Source: Sipunculus nudus
Taxonomy: Eukaryota; Annelida; Sipuncula; Golfingiida; Sipunculidae
Assembly: GCA_026874595.1 (NCBI GenBank)
Contig: CM049311.1
Span: 53,759,676 to 53,823,675, forward strand
Direction of reading: 5' to 3'
Length of the DNA stretch: 64,000 bases
The position numbers and the translations under genes are program-made. Each line of letters opens with the position of its first letter. Within the stretch, counting starts at the first letter, position 1. Below are positions 1 to 13,300 of this stretch, in pieces. Under the pieces are notes generated by a model that was not told the origin of the DNA, did no database searches, and saw nothing but the letters and a program-made list of their open reading frames with translations.

Positions 1-1209
1 AAAAAATCCTCACTACACCAGGCAAAAACTGTAAAGAACCAATCCAACAAAAACTTACGGCTACCGTTATAAAATAAAACTAAAAGTTCATGCATTGACA
101 TTTCCAATATACAGTAATGTATCATTCTAAAATGCAATATAAACTAGATCATTTCTGTTGACAAATTGTACATTTTAATGTGCACCAATGTTTCAGTTGT
201 TTTTTTTTAATTTTAGATATTTGTCTGTGCTTAGGAGCATCCTTGTGGTTTTCACTGTGGAATGGCTCCTGATGATAACTTTAACTGCTGTATGTTAATA
301 CAACCTGATGCACCATACTGAGTATCTACTTCTGTCACCATATGGAGTGGCAGTCACATTGTTTTTTTTTTTATCACGTGTCACTGGTATATATGACTTA
401 CAAATGATATTGCAGCAAGTTATAAAAGAGAGGACGACTCAGTTTTAACTAATTTATGGTTGTTATGGAGTTGTATTAATCTTTATTTTATCAATATCTC
501 CACCACTGCAACAATCATGAATATCTGCACTGTCATACACATTGTTTCCATTAACCTACAAATCTAATCATCTTGATGCAAAGTGGGATTTATCAAATTA
601 CATGAAATCTTTAAAGGCTAAGTTGCCTCTATCATTACAAATGACTGGACTTTTTCTATTATATAATTTATCAGGTTACAGCAGCCTTATTGGGTAATCC
701 TTTGGACACTAAAGTCATGTGATCCACAGTTCTATTTTTAATCTGTGGGGAACATGTCACACAGCAAGAATCATTACCTAGACTGGTACCCTGCATGAAT
801 TTAGTAAAATACCTCCAAATTTCTTGTATCCATCTACTTTTTATCCATTAGACCCAAATGGATTCCACTCTTACTGGAACTATTTGGCAAATATAAGAAA
901 ATAAATGTAATTCAAATGCCAATAGCCAAAAATATGTACATTACAAAAGATTTGCCTCCCCTCCTTATTTTGTCCAGAGAAGCAAAGTGGGTAAGTCAGT
1001 GCCCAAGAATACTTTTTCTAACAGTTTTAATACAGGAACCACTCAGGATCTTAAGTGGTCATGCAGGGACTTACACAGGGATTTTTAACTGATTTCTCTG
1101 GGAAAAACAATGTAACAGGAATTAACATGCCACTGAAATCAATGTGGGTTAGTTCTCTCTAATTGACGAATATTCATGAGCTGGAGCAGGGACATGTGGG
1201 TGGTCTCAC
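1..1209. other. Intron of tomosyn, no recognised feature
   Basis: This lies downstream of exon 15 on the minus strand. I looked for the next tomosyn exon on the minus strand and found none, and I see no repeat family shared with the rest of the window. Confidence 0.6.
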
Positions 1210-1331
1210 CTGGTCACTTGTCGGAGATTTGCACTCCTCACTGCTGTACAACGCTGAACTATCTGACGGCTTCCCCATCTGCTGCTTGCCCTTGGGTGAC
1301 CTTGGAGCTCTGGAGTAAGGATCCATTGAAC
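1210..1331 (-). CDS. STXBP5: Tomosyn exon 15 of window (residues 553-593)
   Basis: Acceptor TTTCAG, donor CAG-GTGAGA. It encodes SMDPYSRAPRSPKGKQQMGK and ends EECKSPTSDQ, matching NDPYRREPRSPRKSRQ and CKSPTSDQ of tomosyn-2. In vertebrates this point opens the alternatively spliced variable linker. If the donor were not used, the frame would continue for 11 codons and stop, leaving no SNARE motif. Confidence 0.93.
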
Positions 1332-4300
1332 CTGAAACAGAGAACAGTACAACTGATGTGAGAATAAAATTGTGGAGAAGCAATATAATACACCTGATCA
1401 GAGACTGTACATTCTTTAGGAACCTTAACACAACATCTGATATGAGACAAAAACTATAGAGAAGTAACATAATACACTTGATTAGAGACTGTAAATTCTT
1501 TATAAACAAAACACAACACCTGATGTGAGACTGTAAATTCTTTATAAAGAAAACACAACACCTGATGTGAGACTGAAAATTCTGAATGAGCAAAATAACT
1601 AACTTCATGAAAGACTTTAAATTCTGGATGCATAGAACATTATCCAAGAGACAGACAGGGCATATCTTAATGGCCAATATTGGCAGTAAGCAGCCATGAA
1701 GATCTCATGCATCCTAGTATATTTGACATAAAACAGAAAGATTCTAAATATAATGCTGAAACACTGAATGTCAACCTACCATAGAGATTAGGAGTACCCA
1801 TGCTCCACAAACATGTCTTCTGTATGAAGTCTACTATTGCCAGCCCACATTCATTGCCAAATGCTAGCCTGGAAAACCATAATATATATATACACAATTA
1901 TAGTATACTATATATATATCATTGGCAGCAATTTAGCTGGAGACCAAAAAAATTATATATTCCCATTGCTGTTAATGACAAAATTACTTAATTTAAACAG
2001 ATTTTACAAAAATATATTGATAAAATGATGCTATAACAAGATAAGAACAAAACTAATCATAGTTTAATAATAACATTACAAATCTTAGTTTAATAATAAC
2101 ATTACAACACAATCTGACCCGTCAACTGCTATGCTTCAGGAAATTCAATATAGTTCACGGAACAACCAAAGTAGTGTTAAATGCAGTATTTTGGGTCCTC
2201 TGCAGTTTAATTTTTTTTCTTAGTATATATAATACATTTCATTTCCCATCATCTGACATACTGTGGTTGGCTTTCTGTTTGTGAAGGTTTCAAATTTGCA
2301 ATGTTTGCAAAAATAAAATCTTTGATAATAAGACACCTCCTCTATACAGGTAAACAGTCATCAATACAATCGCTCTGTTGGTAGCTTGCACATTATCCAT
2401 GCCTGAGGCACCAGAAGTCAAAACACTGATATTTTAACAAGAAACATTTTATGTTACCTGTACATCAAAGACTTGTATAATAAATAATACCAGATCTTTT
2501 ATAATATTTGCCAATATAGAACAAATATAAACATAAGTTTCCTTAGGTCCCCATCAGATTGTTTTGATTTTACATGCTCAGTGTATACGGTAAAATTCCG
2601 AATAACAAACACTGATGGGACCTGAAATTTTGCCCGCAATAGAGAGGTGTCCTTAGTAGGGAGGTTTTAGATTTTGGGACCAACTTTCAAGGGATTGCCC
2701 ATAAGTGGCCGAAAATGGGAGGTGCCCTTAGTACAGAGGTTCCACTGTGATTAATAAAATAATGGATGTACATAGGTAGACCACAATGAACCAGTGAAAA
2801 AGTGAAAATCACCAGTACATAACTGCGTGAATACAAAGCCAACCACCGAATTAACAAATGAAGATGGTGCTTTCACCTGTAATGAACTTACAGGCCATAT
2901 CTGGGGTTAAACTGTATACTGGTGATGGGCGGTGGGCACTCCCCATCCAACCAACATAACAAACACGTCAAATCAGGCTGGTACCCTGCCTGCCATTTCC
3001 TGCCATTTGTCTTCACCTTTAGACTGGTTACATTCTCACCCTGAAATACATAAAGTGGCCCATGGGTTATGATGCTCAGTCAGTGCTTCATGGTTCATGA
3101 CTTCTGGTATAAAAAACAACCTTAGCAAAAAGGGTGTAGTACATTTAATAATTTCATAGCAAAATACAGCTACACCTAACTTTATATTTCAATAGGAGGA
3201 CCATACATGAATATTTGATTGGATAGTTCCAGATGGTTTGACAATAGATCTTGCTGACATGTACTAAAATGCCATATAAGCAGTCAATGGTGCCAGAGGT
3301 CATGACAAAGTATATAAGTCAGAAAAGCAAGGAAACAATTTGGGCTGAATCCAAATCTCGGACTTTCCATGAACTTTGGAACATATAAGCATTACTGCAT
3401 GGATATTTTACCTTCACAGAGAACGATAGTTCAAATGGGTAACACAAGGGTTTCGCTAAATGAAATTGGGTGAGGCTAGTTTCTAATTTATCCACGCTTG
3501 TGGGTCATTTAAAACTAAATGACTCTGCATGTTATCAAGGATCTACCATGTTCAGTATAAGATATTAATACAATTAACAACCTTCAACTTTACCTATCTG
3601 TGACAGCGTCAATGCAGTCATTTGAGTAAATCCCCATGGCTGCGATATTTTTCTCTAATTTTCTAAGCTGCAATGACCATTGTTAGCATTGCTGGAGGCC
3701 GTAGCATATTAAACTATGGGATGACTCTAACACAGCATGATTCCCTGCAAACTCCTGTTATTAGCTGGTATGGCATCTGGACATGGTGGATGAACAAAAT
3801 TTGCAGATTTCTGCTATTGTCCAATATTACTTGTGACTAATCAACACTTTGCATACACACTGCACAGAATTGACCTCACCACCAGAGCTCTATGCCCTAC
3901 CCTTTTGACCTAATTAAAATAATGAGCCCCCAAAATGCTCCTAAACAGGTCTTCCTTGCAAGAACTGTTTACAAGATAATAATGACGTCTCACAGGTCGA
4001 CGACATAGACGTCGCATTGGCTGATGTCATCAACTGGATTAGCTGCACTGATGAATATATAGCAGTCATTGTGAACTGTCTTGCAATATTTTGGATTATT
4101 TGTCTCATACGAATTACATGCCACACAGGTATGACATTATTATTCATTCAGCAGTCCGAGGAATTTCTCCTGCAACCTGTGGCCTAGAACTTTTTATACT
4201 GTCCCCTTTGTATAAAACAAGGGACCCATGGGTCACAGCGCTCAGCTGATCATGATTGGACTATAAATGTTTCTCCAATGTGATACTATATCGAGTCGAT

Positions 4301-7300
4301 AAAGCTTATGAATATCATGGACATGCTGGGCTATTATAAAGGAATGTAATGTAATATGTGAGTAAATGATAAATGAAATTACCTTACTGATGGATTAATA
4401 GAGTAAAATATAGTGGTTTATTTTGAAAACTGTGATTTTTTGAGCAAATATGAATGCAATGACAGCAGTAATAAGCAGTAGTAGAATGATGATAAGGCTT
4501 TTTGTTGAAGGATCTAAAGTGTATGGTAGTCTGCAAGCTTTCAATTTGACAGATGATGTTATGATTAACTATGCTGATGAAGTGATTTATGAATTTGTGA
4601 CTGTATGACACAATATCTCTTCAGTCTTGACAAGGTACATTATTGTGATGCCCACTATGTCCACATATTATACAATATTGACATAATTTCTGGCATGTAC
4701 ATAAGTACCTATGGATGAATAGTTATACAAAATATTAAAGTACAAATATATCTGATTCATCTTGTTCTTGCTTACTGAGGCTGACTTTGGGATGGGGTTC
4801 AGAGAAGGGAAAAGTGAGGGCAGCACGAAGGTGGATGTAGAAATATTCTATTGTAATGTTTTTCATTTATATAAGAATATGAGAAGCTAAGAGGAAAGAG
4901 GCCCTCCGTCTTGGTTATATAGTAAAGTTCTAAATATATGATTGAAAACTAATACTCTGACAAGACTGTCATGAAGAAAAACGGTAAAAGTTTTGAGATA
5001 CTGTGATGCATATGAAAATTTACAAATGGACAGGCAAGTGGGCAGAATGGACTAATACCTTTATTTCACTTTCAAGGGAGTAATGCATTTAAGTTTATAT
5101 ATAAGCCTATTGTTTTAGCATATCCACTTTTTCCATTAAGAAGTTTTTATCTGAAACATTTTTTTTTATTTACAGGTTTTATAAATTTTTAATAACAAGG
5201 CCTACAGGCCTAATGCGAACCTGTGCAAAGTTTAGGAGTATGAATGGAGGTTTATTTTTAAAATTTAATATTGATCCTCCTAAGTCCTGCATATCTACCT
5301 TAGTCATTATGATTTCAGCAAAGTGGACGTTTCTGAACTGCAAGTTTCGGACTAGGACATTTAAAACCAGAATATGGGTAGTCAACAAGCCACTATGTGT
5401 ATCCGCAGAAATCAGAGTGGAACGGGTGAAGTGAGGCATGGATTAAGTGGCAAGGGGAATAGAGCGTGGTGTGTTGCATATTAGCATGGATGTCTGCAGC
5501 TTAAACGTGAATGTAGGTGGTGCCACCTGTCATAAAATCAAGAAAATTGTCCAGGATGTATAAACCTGCAAAATTTTAGGTGGATAAGTCAAACCACTGC
5601 TGAGATATGAGTGATTTTATCCCAAGGCAGATCAAAAGATTGATGCTGTGCATAAGCGGTTGCAGGTGGCGCCACCAGTTTTGTCTATGATAAAGAGCTA
5701 TGTGAGATCTATACACAAGCAAAATTTTGGCCCAATCGGTCAAACGGTTCCCGAGATATGAGCTTGGATGTCTGCAGAGTAAACGTGAATGTAGGTGGCG
5801 CCACCTGTCATAAAATCGAGAAAGCTGTCCAGGATGTATAAACCTGCAAAATTTCAGGTGGATAAGTCAAACAACTGCTGAGATATGAGTGATTTTATCC
5901 CAAGGCAGATCAACAGATTGATGCTGTGCATAAGCGGTTGCAGGTGGTGCCACCAGTTTTGTCTATGATGAAGAGCTATGTGAGATCTATTCACATGCAA
6001 AATTTTGGCCTAATCAGTCAAACGGTTCCTGAGATATGAGCTTGGATGTCTGCAGAGTAAATGTGAATGTAGGTGGCGCCACCTGTCATAAAATCGAGAA
6101 AGCTGTCCATGATGTATAAACCTGCAAAATTTCAGGTGGATAAGTCAAACCACTGCTGAGATACGAGTGATTTTATCCAAAGGCAGATGAACAGATGGAC
6201 GCTGTGCATTAATGGTTGCAGTTGGGGCCACCAGTTTGGCCTATGATGAAGAGCTATGTAAGATCTATACACATGCAAAATTTTGGCCCAATCAGTCAAA
6301 CGGTTCCCGAGATATGAGCTTGGATGTCTGCAGAGTAAATGCGAATGCAGGTGGCGCCACCTGATATAAATCGAGAAAGTTGTCCAGGATGTATAAACCT
6401 GCAAAATTTCAGGTGGATAAGTCAAACCACTGCAGAGATATGAGTAATATTATCCGAAGGCAGATGAACAGATGGACGCTGTGCAAAAATGGTTGCAGGT
6501 GGCACCACCATTTTTAGTGCATGTTATAAAGCTATCAAAGGGCTGCATTTGTGCAAAATTTTTAGCCTGATCGGTCAAACGGTTCCCGAGATATGTGGGT
6601 TTATGTGTGGAAACAGACGCACAAATGGACGCTGGGCAGCAAGGAAAGGTCAGAGGTCAACCAAAAATGAGGGTGCAGCAGTTCACATGTGACCTGATGA
6701 TAAACTGATTCGCTTAAAATGCAAACCAAGTTTTTTTCAAACAGTTGAAAGATACAGTTCCAATAATCTGGGAATTCTGCTTCTAAACAATGTGTCCAGA
6801 CGTCTAGACGCTGTGTTTCAGAGAAAAAGATTTTTAAAGGTTTTTAAGCTTTTTCTCTATAAAATCTAAATTAATGCAGATACCCAATAATAAGCTCCAG
6901 GGCACCAAGTTTCACATGTGACGAATTTTTACATGTAATTTGGAGCTGCTAGCTCCGACAGTTTCTGACTTACAGCCATGGACGGCGGAAAGCCAGCCCT
7001 GGATGGCGGACGGCTGAAGACGGATGGACGACGCTGTGCCATCGCATAAGCTCACAGGTTCGCTAAAAAAACTGAAAATATAAGTTAAAATATTAGAATC
7101 GTTGCAAAAGTTGCAATCATTATATATACAGAGTAAAAAAACTGAAACTATAAGTTAAAATATTAGAATTGTTGCAAAAGTTGCAATCATTATATATCCA
7201 GAGTGTAGCTCATATTGGGTCATATTATGCATAAACATATATTTTATTATTTTTAAATCATAAATGTTTAAACTGAATTTAAAAGAAAATAATGCCACAA

Positions 7301-10300
7301 CATGGCATCTACAAGAATATTCCTTGATTCACTATTAAAAAATTTTGCACATTGGAGTTCTCAGTACATGCTTAATTTGATTCACCAAAATAAAATAAAA
7401 GATTCAGTAAATTTGATAAAATAAAACATCTTTTCAAATAAAGTATACACACTGTTGGTTGAATGAGGGACAAACAATATAATTGTGCTAATTACTATCC
7501 CAGTTTTAATTTATTACTGGAATTAATAGTCAATTTCACACATGGTGAAGTTTTTACTCTTCTGAAGTAAGGAATTACTTATCTGATGAACATCCACACT
7601 TTCACAGCATACACCACTTTGTGGACATAATTAAATGTTCACTTTAATCATTGTAACCCTGGTGGTACAAAACAAAATCTAAAATTTAGCATAGCCTAGA
7701 ATAAGAATGCATCAAATACAGAAAATAATAACATTCATCTAGTTTATGCACCATCTTGGGGGGGGGGGGGGTGCAGGGCAGAGGGAAAGCCTGCTGGTAG
7801 TGGCCAAGCTGAGCCAAGGGCAAGCTGCCTGGGGTGGGTTACATAATGCAAGTGAAGGCTGTACTACTAGGTGGGCTAGATGTAAACACCACTTGACATG
7901 GTGTATGAAAACATGAATAAAAGCTATTCTTTCCAATCAATTTCTTTGAAATTTTAGATTTTAGAAGATTAAATCCTTATATATAGTATATATGCTGTGA
8001 AAATTAAATCAACAGTGCCAAAGTTGGACAAAATTTAAGGTATTGATTTTTTATTTATGCTAATGACTTGAAAAATTTGCAAAATTCAGATCTAATTTTG
8101 GGTAAACAATTGAATCTTGATTAAATAAAGTTATATTCCTGAAAAAAAGTCTCTAGGTTCAGCAATTCTCATGTTAGATGAGTAAATATATTTCCTGATT
8201 TTTTTAAATATTGCATTATATTTTGGCCCATAACTTCAAAATAATACCCAATACTGACCTAATTTTTGGTATGTTTATAGAAAATGTATGAAAGAATGTG
8301 AATACTAAATATGATCAAAAACAGATCAGTGGTTTTGATATTAAGCAGCCTTGAAGTGTAACAATGGCTTTTTTTTTTTTATAGAAAACGGAGGTTTTTC
8401 CTTAATATCTTGAAGGAACGAAGTCCTAATGACCCAATTTTCAGTATGGTAGGAGATTTTGTGGCCATCTAACATTATGCCAACAGCCTGGGGAGCATAG
8501 AGATGTGCACTGAATGACCTACAGTCATCAAAGTGGACTGCTTGACAATGTAAAGGAATACAACAAAAATATTCAATAACTTGCCTACTTTTGCAGCTTT
8601 TATTTTCAAATTTCAGATTTTAACAGATTAAATCCTTATGTGTACATGCTGTGAAAATTAAATCCACAGTACTTACAGGAAAAAAACGTGCCATGGCCAA
8701 AGTTGGGCAAAATTTAAGGTACCAATTTTATATTTTTGCCAATATTTAAAAAAATTTAACAGATTTTGATCTAATTTTTGGTATACAATTAAATTTTGAT
8801 TAATTAAAGTTGTATTACTGAAAAAAAGTCCCTACCTTTAACACTTTTGGTCTTAAGTGACCAAATATCTTTCCTGATTTTTTTTACAAAGTCCATTATG
8901 TTTCGGCCCATAACTTTTTTAAATTAAACTAGAATACGGGTAGTCGACAAGCGACTACTTGTATCCGCCTAAATCAGAGTGCAACGGGTGAAGTGTTGCA
9001 TATCAGCATGGATGTCTGCAGCCAAATTGTGTATGTAGGTTGCGCTACCTACCAAAAATCCAAAAAGCCGTCCAAGTTGTATACATATGCAAAATTTAAG
9101 GCAGATAAGTCAAACCACTATATTGTATATGAGTGATTTTTGCCCTTGGCAGACAAACAGATGGACGCTGTGCAAAAAAGGGTTGCAGGTGGCGCCACCA
9201 GTTTAGCGTATGATAAAGAGCTTTGTGAGAACTATACACATGCAAAATTTTGGCCCAATCAGTCAAACGGTTCCCTAGATATGAGCTTGGATGTCTGCAG
9301 CGTAAACTTGATTGTAGGTGGCGCCACCTGTCATAAAATCAGAAAAGCTATCCAGGATGTATAAGCATGCAGAATTTCAGGTGAATTAGTCAAACCACTG
9401 CAGAGATATGAGTGATTTTAACCCAAGGCAGACGAACAGCTGGACACTGTGCAAACATGGTTGCAGGTGGCGCCACCATTTTTTGTGTATGTTATAAAGC
9501 TCTCCAAGGGCTACATTTGTGTAAAAAAAATTTCCTGATCGGTCAAACGGTTCCTGAGTTATGAGCTTGGATGTCTGCAGCGTAAACGTGAATGTAGGTG
9601 GCGCCACCTGTCATAAAATCAGAAAAGCTATCCAGGATGTATACGCATGCCAAATTTCAGGTGAATTAGTCAAGTCACTGCAGAGATATGAGTGATTTTA
9701 ACCCAAGGGCAGACAAACAGATGGACACTGTGCAAACATGGTTGCAGGTAGCGGCACCATTTTTGGTGTATGTTATAAAGCTCTCCAAGGGCTACATTTG
9801 TGCAAAAGAATTTTCCTGATCGGTCAAACGGTTCCCGAGATATGAGCTTGGATGTCTGCAGCGTAAACGTGAATGTAGGTGGCGCCACCTGTCATAAAAT
9901 CAGATAAGCTATCCAGGATGTATACGCATGCCAAATTTCAGGTGAATTAGTCAAGTCACTGCAGAGATATGAGTGATTTTAACCCAAGGCAGACGAACAG
10001 ATGGACACTGTGCAAACATGGTTGCAGGTGGCGCCACCATTTTTGGTGTATGTTATAAAGCTCTCCAAGGGCTACATTTGTGCAAAAGAATTTTCCTGAT
10101 CGGTCAAACGGTTCCCGAGATATGAGCTTGGATGTCTGCAGCGTAAACGTGAATGTAGGTGGCGCCACCTGTCATAAAATCAGAAAAGCTATCCAGGATG
10201 TATACGCATGCCAAATTTCAGGTGAATTAGTCAAGTCACTGCAGAGATATGAGTGATTTTAACCCAAGGCAGACGAACAGATGGACACTGTCCAAACATG

Positions 10301-13300
10301 GTTGCAGGTGGCGCCACCATTTTTGGTGTATGTTATACAGCTCTCCGAGGGCTACATTTGTGCAAAAAAATTTTCCTGATCGGTCAAACGGTTCCCGAGA
10401 TATGTGGGTTTATGTGTGGAAACAGACGCACAAACGGACGCAGAGCGCAGAGGAAAGGTCAGAGGTCAAAACAAAATCGGGGCGCAGCAGTTCACATGTG
10501 ACCCGATCATAATCCCGAGTTTCGGAAAATTCCGCCCAGCGGTTACGGAGGAGTTCTCCGGACACCTATGCGGCAGCGGCGTCCAGCTGAAAACATAGTA
10601 TCCGCAAAACTCTGTTTTGGCGGATACAATAATACTGACTTAATTTCTGGCATGTACATAGGAACTATATAGAGGAATATTTATGGTAAATATGAAGAAA
10701 ACCAGATGAGTGGTTTTGATATTAGGCAGTCCTGAAGTGTGAAAATAGATTTTTAATAAAAAATTGAGGTTTTTCCATAATTTCTCAAAGGAACGAAGTC
10801 GCAAGGACCCAGTTTTCGGCTTGGTAGGAGATCTTGGGGACATCTAACATTATGCTGAATTTTGGATTCCTAGGTCTTACGGTTTCAAAACGTGCCACAT
10901 CTACTGACGGACGGACGGACAGACAGACGGACGACGGACAATGGACCACGACTATAGCTCAGATGACTTATAGTCAGCTGAGCTAAAAATAGATTTCTAA
11001 TAAAAAATTGAGGTTTTTCCTTAATATCTCGAAGAAACAAAGTCCTATTGACCCAATTTTCGGCATGGTAGGAGATTTTGGGGACATCTAACTGTATGCC
11101 GAATTTCAGATTCGTAGGTCTAATGGTGTCGAAACGTGCCAGTCTTACGGACGGACATCCGGACGGACGGACGGATGAACAGACAGACGGCCGGACGACG
11201 GACAATGGACCACGACTATAGCTCAGATGACTTATAGTCAGCTGAGCTAAAAATATCCAAGAAAATATGCCGACATGGGTACTTGTACAGACTACAAGTG
11301 TTCTGTTTAGGAGAGCTCTCTTCAAAATTAAGCAAATTTTATTAATTGTCAGGTGACTTACAGTTTACAATAATATCAGTGACCTGATTGGCTGCACGGA
11401 ACAGTTATGCTAATGATTATTCATTAAATGAATATGCCATTAAGGTCATGTAAAGTTCATGGTGAGGTCAATTGGACTCACAAGAGTATGACTCTGCTGG
11501 TTAGGGTTGGTGAGCATTTTGTGCCCTCCACAATGAACCTGAGGCCTCTTACCACACCAGCAGTGAAGGTTTAAATGTAGTTAACAGGGTAAGGTAGAAC
11601 TTTCAAATACATTGAGTTTCACAGGAAATAACATAAACATGGGTGTTTTTGTGGTAAAGACATTACATAATAAGTAAGATTTTGTAAGCGTGCATATGTG
11701 AAATGTAAACAGATGTTGTTTCCTTAAAAATGTTACAAATTTTATTTTGCAGTTTGACAGTTGAGACAAGTAGTCCCACACTACATACAACATCTGGTGG
11801 AAGGGTGATGCTGCAAATTCCTACGATTATTTGTAACTTTAAACAAGTTCTTACAATATATTATGATGCATCCATAATTCTTAAAAGGCTCAAAACCCTA
11901 TAATTTTTTACCGCAAAAGCTTGTCATGAGCATTTGCACAGGGTGAGCTGTACCTTCATATCTTGCTATATTACGTATAAAGATATGTTGGTGATTGCAA
12001 CATATGAGGCCTACGTAAAAATGTGCCTCTTACCTTCCCTTCAGAAGTTGCACTGGAGTATGAACCAAAACTACCGCTCTGCTGATGGACTGTTCCTATG
12101 CTGGGCTTGGGGGTGATAGGAGGAAACTCCATCTCCGGTGAATCCAACTCATCATAAATTTCATACACTATGGAGATCTCCAAGAAATTCTGTAAAAAAG
12201 AGATCCATTAATGATCACAGTGTAAAGACTTAGTAAAGGCTACTTTGGAGAAATGATCAGTTGGCTACTTTGGAGATATGATAAGATTAACTGTATCTTG
12301 TTTCTTATTTAAGTATAGATTGTGCACGCATAGCAGTTTTCGGACTGTAGCCACATTTCCTGTGGTGAACATCAACAAAGCATCTGCAGTAATCTTATAA
12401 GACTTGTCCTCAGACAGAATGACTGCATTAATTACATATATAGGTCAACATATATAGTTACTTTTGAACAAAGCTGTTTCTTTATATACATTCCTTGATG
12501 TACTAACTGGATTTTCTATGGTCATCTCCTATTTGGTGAAGGAACTAGGATTTCAATGGTCATATTGAGTTTAATATACTAACTGGGTTTTCTATGATCA
12601 TATCCAGTTTAGTGTACTAACTTCGTTTTCATTGGCCACCTGTTTGATATATTAACTGGGTTTTTCTATGGTCATATCCAGTTTAGTGTACTAACTGGGT
12701 TTTCCTTGGCCACCAGTTTAATGTACTAACTGGGTTTTCTATGATCATATCCAGCTTAGTGTACTAACTGGGTTTTCTATTATCATATCCAGTTAAGTGT
12801 TCTAACGGGGTTTTCTTTGGCCACCTGTTTGATGTATAAAGTGGGTTTTCTATGGTCAAATTGAGTTTAGTGTACTAACTGTTCTTTTTTATGGCCATCT
12901 GTTTGATGTACTAACTGGGTTTTTCTATGGTCATATCCAGTTTAGTGTACTAACTGGGTTTTCTATGGTCATCTGTTTTATGTACAAACTGGTCTTTCTA
13001 TGGTCATATTGAGTTTAGTGTACTAAATGGGTTTTCTATGATCATATCCAGTTTAGTGTACTAACTCGGTTTTCTTTGGCTGTCTGTTTGATGTACTAAC
13101 TGGGTTTTTCTATGGTCATATCCAGTTAAGTGTACTAACTCGGTTTTCTTTTGCTGTCTGTTTGATGGACTAAGAGGGTTTTCTATGGTCATATTGAGTT
13201 TAGTGTACTAACTGGGTTTTCTATGATCATATCAAGTTTAGTGTACTGACTGGAACTTCCATTGTCATCTGTTTGATGTATTAACTGGGTTTTCTTTGGT

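Larger units (their letters stand above)
4216..11253 (+). mobile_element. M-family element copy M1, about 3.4 kb of own sequence plus nested insertions
   Basis: It opens with the family header (ACAAGG, then GACCCATGGGTCAC, then GCGCTCAGCTG) and closes with the family tail (GACGGACGG repeats, then TAGTCAGCTGAGCTAAAAA). Its interior matches the uninterrupted copy at 45841-48972 block by block. The match is broken at about 5193-7066 (element D1) and 8929-10630 (element A2). The tail is duplicated: one copy ends near 10990 and a second, diverged copy near 11253. No open reading frame looks functional, so it is non-autonomous. Confidence 0.75.

Noticed and set aside
5213-5434. Overlapping plus and minus open frames at the start of D1
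   Set aside because: They span the D1-A1 junction, so they cannot represent an ancestral coding sequence.
9386-10168. Repeated minus-strand frames of about 70 codons beginning MAPPTFTFTLQTSKL
   Set aside because: One frame per A2 core unit. Other A copies carry stops and indels in the frame, so it is not conserved as protein.
10640-10843. About 70-codon minus-strand frame beginning MSPRSPTKPKTGS, also at 40486 and in diverged form at 47936 and 60694
   Set aside because: It recurs because it lies in the M-family terminal module; lengths and reading frames differ between copies, and nothing suggests translation.
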